Assembly (NCBI RefSeq): GCF_044962685.1
Contig: NZ_JBBKTX010000024.1
Location: forward strand, 1-64,000
Source of the DNA: Oceanobacter antarcticus
GTDB lineage: Bacteria > Pseudomonadota > Gammaproteobacteria > Pseudomonadales > Oceanobacteraceae
Direction of reading: 5' to 3'
Length of the DNA stretch: 64,000 nt
Position 1 is the first letter of the stretch, and every line of letters begins with the position of its first letter. This document shows positions 28,301 through 34,940 of the stretch, piece by piece. The translations under genes were made by a program, and so were the position numbers. The notes under the pieces are model-generated. The model did no database searches. It was not told the origin of the DNA and was given only the letters and a program-made list of their open reading frames with translations.

Positions 28301-30282
28301 TGCCTAGCACCTGCACCCTGTCCAACTATCTGTCGGTATCACCGAAGTCGATGGATGGCCTGGTTCGCCACCCGTTTTTTGACAACCTTGACGACCAGCT
28401 GCGTGCCATTGACCCGGATATGCCCGTGGCCCGTCACTCCGTTGACGACGTCCTGGAGCGCGTGCTGCAAGGCTACGTCAGCGCCGAACGTCTGACGCCG
28501 GATACTGGCAAAGGCTCCACCGCTGCCAAGAAGTTCGGCAAGATTGACAAGATCCTGATCCACGCTCGTGGCTGTACGGCGGTGAAGCTGATCCGCAAGG
28601 CCCAGGAAAACGACATAAAAGTGGTACTGGTACAGTCAGACCCGGACATGGACTCCGTTCCGGTCGATATGCTGGGGCCTGAAGACCGCGTGGTCTGTAT
28701 CGGTGGCAACACCCCGGATGAATCCTACCTGAACGCCAAATCGGTACTGCGTGTGGCTCATCACGAAAATGTCACGGCATTACACCCTGGTATCGGCTTT
28801 TTGTCCGAAAGCAGCCAGTTTGCGGCCTTGTGTGGCAATCACAATATCAACTTCGTTGGCCCGGCGGTTTCTTCCATGGAAACCATGGGTAACAAGTCAA
28901 ACGCCATCAACACCGCCATGCGCGTGCAAGTGCCGGTAGTACCCGGATCTCATGGCATTCTGACCAGCTCGGCCAACGCGGCAGCGGTAGCGGATGACAT
29001 TGGTTATCCGGTACTGCTGAAAGCGGTACATGGTGGCGGTGGCAAGGGCATCCAGGTGGTTCACTCTGCTGACAAGATGCACACTTTGTTTCACCAGATT
29101 TCCACCGAAGCCAAGGCAGCCTTTGGTAACGGCGACGTGTATCTGGAGAAGTTTGTCACCTCCCTGCGCCACATCGAGATCCAGGTGCTGCGCGATATGC
29201 ACGGCAATACCAAAATTCTGGGACTGCGTGACTGTTCGGTACAGCGTAACAACCAGAAAATCTTCGAAGAATCCGGTTCCACCATGTTGCCGCGCGAATT
29301 AGAGCAGTCTGCTTACGACTTCGCTTCCAAGCTGGCGAATGCAGTCGATTATGTCGGTGCCGGTACCGTTGAGTTCATCTTCGATCTCGATGCCGACACC
29401 ATCTATTTCATGGAAATGAATACTCGTTTGCAGGTTGAGCACCCGGTAACCGAGTGGGTTTCCGGAATCGATATTGTCTCGACCCAGTTCAAAATCGCCG
29501 AAGGTGAATCTATTGCTGATCTGAAACCAGTCTCCAAGGGATACGCTATTGAAGTCCGTATCAACGCCGAGAAACCGGTGGTCAAGGGTGATGAACTGCA
29601 ATTCGTGCCGACACCAGGGACGATCCGTCAGTGTGTACTGCCGCAAGAAGATTATATCGACCTGATCTCCATGGCGGCAGCTGGCAAACAGGTCTCGCCG
29701 TTCTACGACAGCATGATCGTGCAGATCATCTGTTATGGCGAAGATCGTGAAGACACGATTGCCAAACTGCGTGAATATCTGGATCGCGTCAAAATCACCG
29801 GTGTGTGCACCAATATCCCAACCGCCAAACGCGTGCTGGATGATGAAGTGTTTCGTAACGGCGTTTACGATACCGGTTATCTGCCGAAATTCCTCGATCG
29901 TATCAATCTGGATGAACTGATTGCCGATGTAGAGCAAGAAGCCGATTTGTCTGCCACTGCCGTCGATGCATCCGCCCTGACAATCGAAGGCTCTGACGAA
30001 CTGAAAGTGCTGTCGCCAACCACCAGCATTTTCTACGGATCTTCCTCTCCTAGCGAACCAGCGTTTGTCAAAGAAGGGGACATCATTGACGTGGAACATA
30101 CCCTCTGCCTGATGGAAGCCATGAAAATGTTCACACCGCTGAGCCTGAAGCAGTTTAACCGGGCCGACGCCGAACTGTATCCGGCTGATCAAAAGTTCAA
30201 GGTCACCCGCATCATGAACTCCGATGGCCAACAGGTGAACCAGGGCGACTTGCTATATGTCGTTAAACCGATTATCGGGTAA
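25393..30282 (+). CDS. Single-chain four-domain biotin-dependent acyl-CoA carboxylase (CTalpha-CTbeta-BC-BCCP)
   Basis: The 1629-residue protein contains every part of an acetyl-CoA-type carboxylase in one chain. Residues about 75-285 resemble AccA: FIDTPGAD at 154-161, GYSGGAI at 197-203, then IQPQGLASI and LRKAGIIDGIIDY. A helix-rich linker of about 540 residues has no recognised domain. Residues about 829-1010 resemble AccD, with SSGGMQTKEGAAALFSMA (GG at 894-895) and DCTGGAQASF, but no zinc finger is seen. Residues about 1047-1510 are biotin carboxylase, with GGGGKGI from 1214 and EMNTRLQVEHPVTE from 1341. The C-terminal carrier has biotinyl K1578 in CLMEAMKMF. The likely reaction is ATP-dependent carboxylation of an acyl-CoA; acetyl-CoA is favoured because fabB is next door. 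This order differs from eukaryotic ACC (BC-BCCP-CTbeta-CTalpha). A strong double terminator follows. Confidence 0.88.
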   Translation: MSEQTAPKQIDQLFQIAEQLSADSSLFPEYEDNAVDQSVKGLVKPEHCKTELSRLSTLNIDEYIEQVVAPSESSQRPGAKAIVGHLILRAITEVDDGPLYATEADMDFNGKIRRVGFICQNREYSNGAWGPQHHNRAAQLARSYARRAMPIVTFIDTPGADAGEAANAGNQAHSISHLITEMANNDVPTLGIIWGAGYSGGAIPLATTNILLSARDGIFNTIQPQGLASIARKYNLSWQECAKYVGVSGYELRKAGIIDGIIDYAPSDADEKRFNLHQAIVTGIQSIETNAAEFAKNHPYMMDHYKQSVDRFLKPSEKLQNLQKDSNFFLAETPTEHINVFGLTYRYTRYLTLRRRIHSSTVENYGRLAEKEIPEGQLQQRQTAEAKRKFQNWLQAPEKIVYDDALHKSWKSFWSKYEDRDENRSTIARLFLGEPKNNYLKSKQELCFNLGLYLFNRWKSDAPVNFQGLLDYLENYKQSRFLLRANDVLDTQAVARFIENNAHPLAAYIREQLPHNVHQELTEGLEKEKSKGALKQSIASALNIILKGALIPENVRTQLKLSSRTDTLANSMTSAKVEANRRILEESLAPYIQFRQENIQNPQHPDITILDAILHDELRFEFTQVCRNMLVFGQLYDNFINNLVNVAKEANEARALSLESLKALLEKSLAEATNGDSYTAQERESFTHWLSYFIKSSQRGAFLKSVEEWKKLAFPRLSDTLFVVITFIFEKLMPEYHAADQEGKAYSGRINPVSIGRRKDFWNRLTMAYHDLLIQQVLDDTKRQKKTSAGALIERFFSDFQELNSSLMSADPVSFPGFRSSIESALKKDINPCGVITGIGTIRIGEREQQVGALVSNLDFQAGAFDMASAEKFCKLMVECAKLHLPIVCFVSSGGMQTKEGAAALFSMAVTNDRITRFVRDNELPLVVFGFGDCTGGAQASFVTHPLAQTYYFSGTNMPFAGQIVVPSYLPSTCTLSNYLSVSPKSMDGLVRHPFFDNLDDQLRAIDPDMPVARHSVDDVLERVLQGYVSAERLTPDTGKGSTAAKKFGKIDKILIHARGCTAVKLIRKAQENDIKVVLVQSDPDMDSVPVDMLGPEDRVVCIGGNTPDESYLNAKSVLRVAHHENVTALHPGIGFLSESSQFAALCGNHNINFVGPAVSSMETMGNKSNAINTAMRVQVPVVPGSHGILTSSANAAAVADDIGYPVLLKAVHGGGGKGIQVVHSADKMHTLFHQISTEAKAAFGNGDVYLEKFVTSLRHIEIQVLRDMHGNTKILGLRDCSVQRNNQKIFEESGSTMLPRELEQSAYDFASKLANAVDYVGAGTVEFIFDLDADTIYFMEMNTRLQVEHPVTEWVSGIDIVSTQFKIAEGESIADLKPVSKGYAIEVRINAEKPVVKGDELQFVPTPGTIRQCVLPQEDYIDLISMAAAGKQVSPFYDSMIVQIICYGEDREDTIAKLREYLDRVKITGVCTNIPTAKRVLDDEVFRNGVYDTGYLPKFLDRINLDELIADVEQEADLSATAVDASALTIEGSDELKVLSPTTSIFYGSSSPSEPAFVKEGDIIDVEHTLCLMEAMKMFTPLSLKQFNRADAELYPADQKFKVTRIMNSDGQQVNQGDLLYVVKPIIG

Positions 30283-30286
30283 TACA

Positions 30287-30325
30287 TGCCCCCCGCTGCC
30301 AAACCCGGTCTGGCAGCGGGGGGCA
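30287..30325. terminator. Perfect 15-bp hairpin after the carboxylase gene
   Basis: TGCCCCCCGCTGCCA (30287-30301) and its exact complement (30311-30325) flank a 9-base loop, starting 4 bases after the carboxylase stop. There is no T-run. It is extremely stable and probably serves as a 3' end stabiliser or the first half of a double terminator. Confidence 0.6.
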
Positions 30326-30350
30326 TAATGGCAACGGTATCAATAAACCC

Positions 30351-30392
30351 AATAAAAAAACCGGTTCTGTCACCAGAACCGGTTTTTTTATT
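30351..30392. terminator. Bidirectional rho-independent terminator
   Basis: A perfect 19-bp inverted repeat runs from 30351-30369 to 30374-30392 around the loop TCAC. The GC core is CCGGTTCTG/CAGAACCGG, with A-runs on the left and T-runs on the right, so it ends both the carboxylase transcript and the leftward Roadblock operon. Confidence 0.9.
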
Positions 30393-30479
30393 GGCGGGTC
30401 TTACTGTTTACTCAGTGAATCCTTCCCTGTTTAATGTTTTTCCCACCAAGTGCATTTCTATTCAACCTATTCAACGCTT

Positions 30480-31136
30480 TCAAGACAAGGCTGGCTGGCC
30501 ACCGCCAAATCGACCCAACAACATTTTTACAATCCGCACGTAAGGGTGGGGCTTGAGCTCGATTTCAGCAACCACAGAGCGATTCAGCACTTCAGCATAA
30601 CCGCTGTATAAAGCAGCACTGTAAAACTGGTACAACTCTTCCTTGGGTACAGACAGTAACCGAGCCGCCACATCCAGTGTCGTTGGTCTCGCGCTGAGCA
30701 AGGATGAAATACGATAAATATTGGGACTGGTATATAAACGTGTAAAGTTGGGCCATTGCTTTAACTGGATAACATCATCTTCGCGACAACCTTCCAGCAG
30801 CCGTCCTCCAGACGATTGAAACGCCGCTTGCCAATAAAATTCACGAATATCACGACCGCATTCTTCTACTTGAGAAATCAGTGGCGACGACTTCAAGCCG
30901 CGCGCCCTATAGGCATTTGGTGCAGCGGAAAGTATTTCATCAAAGTCGATATTGTTAATCAGAAACCTGCCGGATCCCCCCAACACAACCAGATACCGAT
31001 CGGTTGAACACAGGTAGTCATCAGTATGGAAAAGCACCTGAATGTTCTTACCGAACTGCACTGCTTTTTTGACCAGCCGATAGACACTGTCGTCCAGATC
31101 GGTTGATCGCGTCTGTTGCTCCACCAATACATTCAT
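30480..31136 (-). CDS. Hypothetical protein, partner of the Roadblock protein
   Basis: I do not recognise this 218-residue protein. It is soluble with no signal peptide. The N-terminal part (about 1-70) is mixed alpha/beta with IQVLFHTDDYLCSTDRYLVVLGGSG. The middle contains EFYWQAAFQSSGGRLLEG. The C-terminal part (about 120-195; LKQWPNFTRLY, then SSLLSARPTTLDVAARLLSVPKEELYQFYSAALYSGYAEVL) looks like a winged-helix fold. It starts 24 bases after the Roadblock/LC7 gene (GGAG 8 bases before ATG 31136), so the two are one operon. I infer that they work together, perhaps as a regulatory complex. No GTPase gene of the MglA type is beside them. Confidence 0.65.
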   Translation of the reverse strand: MNVLVEQQTRSTDLDDSVYRLVKKAVQFGKNIQVLFHTDDYLCSTDRYLVVLGGSGRFLINNIDFDEILSAAPNAYRARGLKSSPLISQVEECGRDIREFYWQAAFQSSGGRLLEGCREDDVIQLKQWPNFTRLYTSPNIYRISSLLSARPTTLDVAARLLSVPKEELYQFYSAALYSGYAEVLNRSVVAEIELKPHPYVRIVKMLLGRFGGGQPALS

Positions 31137-31160
31137 AAATGATCTCCGCCTTTACTGCTA

Positions 31161-31589
31161 TCAGGATGCATGTTGAATCGAACCTGGACTGTCCAGGCAA
31201 CGCCGCAAGCGCACAGAGATCTGCCGTGTGTCCAGCATCACTCGACCCAGGTTAGCGCTAGCGCCAGTTGCTACGGCCAGTACAATCCCATCGCCCAATT
31301 CAGTCAGATGCATAATACCAGCAGCACCCAGCACCACCATTTGGCGAAATTCTCCGATACACATTTCATCTGTCGCCTTCTGGGCCAGCATCAATAACGA
31401 TGCATTCATCGCAGCAAAGATGTCCTCATTGGTATCGTTATCAAGGGCGGCACCAAGCATTCTTCCTTCTCGGGTCATGACGGCTGCCGCCTTGACAGAC
31501 CCACGCGATGCAGATTGGTTAACAAACTGCTTCAGCGTACCTGCAATAGAATTGGCTTCAGAATAATGGGGATCAATTATAGGGGACAT
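31161..31589 (-). CDS. Roadblock/LC7 domain protein (MglB-like)
   Basis: The 142-residue protein has a Roadblock/LC7 fold over about 15-125: VKAAAVMTREGRMLGAALDND, then AAMNASLLMLAQKATDEM, then GIMHLTELGDGIVLAVATGASANLGRVMLD. In other bacteria such proteins, for example MglB, regulate small Ras-like GTPases or act as scaffold dimers. The start is ATG 31589 (GAGAGG 6 bases upstream) rather than an in-frame TTG two codons earlier. It is the first gene of a two-gene operon with the unrecognised 218-residue protein. The 248 bases upstream hold no gene and probably contain the promoter. The target GTPase, if any, is not in this window. Confidence 0.75.
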   Translation of the reverse strand: MSPIIDPHYSEANSIAGTLKQFVNQSASRGSVKAAAVMTREGRMLGAALDNDTNEDIFAAMNASLLMLAQKATDEMCIGEFRQMVVLGAAGIMHLTELGDGIVLAVATGASANLGRVMLDTRQISVRLRRCLDSPGSIQHAS

Positions 31590-31837
31590 CGACAACCTCT
31601 CTTGGTTCCACTAATAAGCGCAATAACTTTTCACTCTTTACGGCACCTTGAACGAAATGCCAGCATACCACTGCCTGAAATGCCACAATCTGATTTTGAT
31701 CTCAATATTGACAACAGCAAAAACTTAATCTTCGCTTTGTGATGATATCGATACCTCAAACGCGAACTGCCTCACACTGCGGCCACTTTTTCACCTGAAT
31801 CAAGGGCGTCAACTCCTTAATCACGGCTTGCGCTACG

Positions 31838-34834
31838 CTAAAATCCGAGCGCAACCTGAGGAGTCTCAGCTATAGCCGGATTACAAACGGAGACACGATC
31901 CCCGAGAGAATGTTTTTTCTCATCTTGCCGCTGCGCCAGGTAGGCCTTGACGGATTGTCCCCTCGCAATCGCCAAGGCTTGCCAGCCTTCTCCCAGGGTG
32001 TTGGCTTCGCCACGGCTGACCAGCGGGCATACCTGTAACTCCAATTCTGTTTTGCTGGCCATGGTCGTGGCAACCTTGTCGAGGTAGGACTGATGTTCCG
32101 GACTGAGTGTGCTGTCCCGCTCGGCAAACGTCAGCGGATTAAGCCGTATGGCAAACAGCTGATCACTGGCAAGGGAAGCAATACTGATCAAGGTGCCATA
32201 GGGTTGAAAGGCCTGCTTCAAATAAAACAATGTGGCGGTTCTCACCGCCTTTTTGGTCACCTGCTGCAATACATCCTGAATACCGATATCGGGATCATTC
32301 ACTGCCCCCGTAAGCGGGACGTCGATTCTCAAATTGTTGTTATCGTCTTTCAGCACCGATAGCGCCGTTTCTAGCGGCATCGAGATCTGCTTGCTGACAC
32401 GATCAATGGTGTCCTGGTCTTCCGGCTCGAAACGACTGTTTTGCAGTACCAACAGTGCCTTGCCCTTCATTTGTCCGTTAACAATATCGAGGTTGCTATC
32501 CAGTTTCAGCATGCCTTTCTGAACCTTGTAGCCCATTGCCTCAACTACATAGGGGCTGAAAGGAGGCAAGTTCAGTTGACGCACGACCAACTTGAACTTG
32601 CCTTCTGGTAACCCCTGCCGCAACCCGGCATTCGCCGTAAATTCAATGCTGTTGTAATCGTCCAGTCCAGCGCTCACCGACACAGGTACCGGTTTGCCAG
32701 TTTCGTTCAGCAAGGCAGCGGAATCCAGTTCACCGATACTGACTGCTTTCAGCGTCAGTGTACTTTTATGAGGTGGCGATACCGCCAAATCGTACCAGTA
32801 GATGCGGCTCGCCGATGGCGCTTGCGCCGTTGCTTCCATCATAGTTACACCAGCGATATGGATCACCAAGCCAGCCTCATCACTGGCCGACGCATCCATA
32901 ACATCCTTGTTATTAGCCATGATGCCCGTATCAATACTGCTTGTATTAGCCGCAACAGTTACCGTCGATGGTGATGGCAACCCGGCGATCAAACCATTTT
33001 CCAGCCGGGTCAGATGGGCTTGCAAGCCGGAGAATTGATGTATCCCGGTACTCAGGGTCTGGCCATCGAAGACAATCGACGGTACTTCATAACGCCCAAG
33101 ACTGAACAATATCCCCTGCTTCCTGGCAATTGCATTAGCACTGTCGGGCAGCTGTAACGTCAAACCATTCACCACCAGCTGCTCCAGCGTCTGAACACTG
33201 CGATCAGCACGAATCCCGTTCAGATTCAGTTCTTCCAGCGACACCGGCGGCTGGTTACCCACCACAGCATCGAAGTGTTTGAAGGTGACATCACCGGTCA
33301 ATTCCGGATCACGTCGCCAGTCGTTGAGCGCCCCCTGCCAGCTAAAGATCAGTGGCTGCTTTAAATCGACTGGCTGCGACTGACTGATATGCAACTCCGC
33401 CACTTGCAGAGAGCCTTGCAGATCAATGGGTAAATTTTCAGCGCTGTTTACCAGGCCAACGGTCATTTCATTGGCAGTGATACGAGCCTGTATACCGGCT
33501 TGCTGCCAACGCAGGTCAACATCATTGACGACGATGCCCTGCAACAACACCTCAAACTGGCGACTAACGGCGTTAGCACTGCTACTGGTATTGGTCGTCG
33601 TGGCATGAGAATCAGCACTTGCTGGCGCTGCAGTCTCGTCCGCAGCTGCGGCGCTGGTGGGTAATTGCAACGGTAATCCGGCAATGTTGCCGTCATAGTA
33701 ACGACCATCCAGCGACACACCGACAATGGTCTGTTGCCCGACAGACAGTGTGATCCCATCAAACGCCAGTGTATTAGCCTGATATCGATTCAAGGCAAAC
33801 AAGGTCACCGGTTCTGCTGTTGGGGTGACACTGGCATCGACGCGACTTTTAATACTGGCGCCGTCGAGTTGTAACTGGCTCAAACTCTGTTGTTCTGCGT
33901 CGGCAACCAGCCCCTGCAGCTTCAAACTGCCAAACCCGGCCTGAGTCGTATCCAGCAACGTCAATGCTAATGGGCCGATAGCAAGATCACCGCTAACCCC
34001 CGGATCTGTATGCCAGTGCGTCAGGCGGCCTTGCCACTTCAGCAGCATCGGCTGATCCAGCGTCAGTGTTTGTGGTGTACCCGCAGGCAAGCCGGGTATC
34101 AGAGTGTTCAAATCCAGATCTGGTGCCAGACTCTGCAATAATTGCTGGTTGCCGGACAGCCGATCCAGCGACAGGGTTGCTGCCAGTTCAATATCGTCAT
34201 CCGTGCGGCTGTCAAAACCACTGATATCGACGGAAGGCACACTCAGCTGAGTCTCCAGGCCATCTTGCTGCCAGCCCAGTAACCAGTCTGTCAGGCTGAG
34301 ATTGCCCAGTCGAACAGCCCATGGCGTTGATGCGGCGGTTGTCTGGCTGTTTTCAGTTGCCGTCTCAGCGCCGTTCGCTGCCAGCGGCAAAGAGAGCCCG
34401 GCCACCAGTAACTGATCCCCCTGACGGACAGCGGCAAGTCGCACCCCATCCAGTCGCAGCCGGGTAATATCAATCAGTTGGTGTTGAATCTGGCCAGTAT
34501 CAATATCCAGCGTGAGCTGTCTGATACGGGTTGCTCCGGCACCCACTCCCGGATGTTGCAAGGTCACCCCGGTCAGGGTCAGTTCACCACTGATCACCGC
34601 CAACTGCCAGTCGGTCAACGTCAGTTGATAATCCTCACCCTGGTCGGCATACCATTGTTGCAACCAGGAAAGCGCCAGTGGCGGACCGGCAAAACGGATC
34701 AGCGGGATTGATAAAATCAGTAACACCAATAACAGCAGTAAAGAACGTCCCAGCCAGAACAGCCATCCCCGCGACACAGAGGTTGCAGAGGATGGGGCTG
34801 AAGGCCGGTTAGTGGGTGACTTGCTGGCAGCCAT
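31838..34834 (-). CDS. DUF748 / AsmA-like envelope protein
   Basis: The 998-residue protein has one N-terminal membrane anchor (residues about 22-50, LLLLLVLLILSIPLIRFAG) and a long beta-rich periplasmic part. The stretches that begin LTLTDWQLAVISGELTLTGV and repeat WQGxLxxWxxDPxxxGDL-like motifs are typical of DUF748/AsmA-like proteins; this superfamily bridges or remodels the envelope and is linked to phospholipid transport. The C-terminal third (FSPYVVEAMGYKVQKGMLKLDSNLDIVNGQMKGKALL) is the best conserved. The start is ATG 34834 with AGGAGA 6 bases upstream; a frame starting at 34867 is rejected because it runs through tandem repeats. It follows recD on the same strand after 106 bases. Confidence 0.85.
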   Translation of the reverse strand: MAASKSPTNRPSAPSSATSVSRGWLFWLGRSLLLLLVLLILSIPLIRFAGPPLALSWLQQWYADQGEDYQLTLTDWQLAVISGELTLTGVTLQHPGVGAGATRIRQLTLDIDTGQIQHQLIDITRLRLDGVRLAAVRQGDQLLVAGLSLPLAANGAETATENSQTTAASTPWAVRLGNLSLTDWLLGWQQDGLETQLSVPSVDISGFDSRTDDDIELAATLSLDRLSGNQQLLQSLAPDLDLNTLIPGLPAGTPQTLTLDQPMLLKWQGRLTHWHTDPGVSGDLAIGPLALTLLDTTQAGFGSLKLQGLVADAEQQSLSQLQLDGASIKSRVDASVTPTAEPVTLFALNRYQANTLAFDGITLSVGQQTIVGVSLDGRYYDGNIAGLPLQLPTSAAAADETAAPASADSHATTTNTSSSANAVSRQFEVLLQGIVVNDVDLRWQQAGIQARITANEMTVGLVNSAENLPIDLQGSLQVAELHISQSQPVDLKQPLIFSWQGALNDWRRDPELTGDVTFKHFDAVVGNQPPVSLEELNLNGIRADRSVQTLEQLVVNGLTLQLPDSANAIARKQGILFSLGRYEVPSIVFDGQTLSTGIHQFSGLQAHLTRLENGLIAGLPSPSTVTVAANTSSIDTGIMANNKDVMDASASDEAGLVIHIAGVTMMEATAQAPSASRIYWYDLAVSPPHKSTLTLKAVSIGELDSAALLNETGKPVPVSVSAGLDDYNSIEFTANAGLRQGLPEGKFKLVVRQLNLPPFSPYVVEAMGYKVQKGMLKLDSNLDIVNGQMKGKALLVLQNSRFEPEDQDTIDRVSKQISMPLETALSVLKDDNNNLRIDVPLTGAVNDPDIGIQDVLQQVTKKAVRTATLFYLKQAFQPYGTLISIASLASDQLFAIRLNPLTFAERDSTLSPEHQSYLDKVATTMASKTELELQVCPLVSRGEANTLGEGWQALAIARGQSVKAYLAQRQDEKKHSLGDRVSVCNPAIAETPQVALGF

Positions 34835-34851
34835 GCTGTCTCCTGATAGTG

Positions 34852-34898
34852 CAAAAATACGTTGCATACAAAAATACGTTGCATACTAAGTTGCATAC
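34852..34898. repeat. 17-bp tandem repeat before the DUF748 gene
   Basis: The 17-base unit CAAAAATACGTTGCATA occurs twice in tandem (34852-34868 and 34869-34885), followed by a partial third copy ending GTTGCATA (34886-34897). The array lies 17 bases upstream of the DUF748 start, in the recD-DUF748 spacer. It may be simple slippage, a repeated operator or part of a promoter. Nothing else resembling a promoter was seen there. Confidence 0.7.
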
Positions 34899-34940
34899 AT
34901 TGTTATGTTGGTGCACAGCCGCTGACCACTTGGCCAGTCA

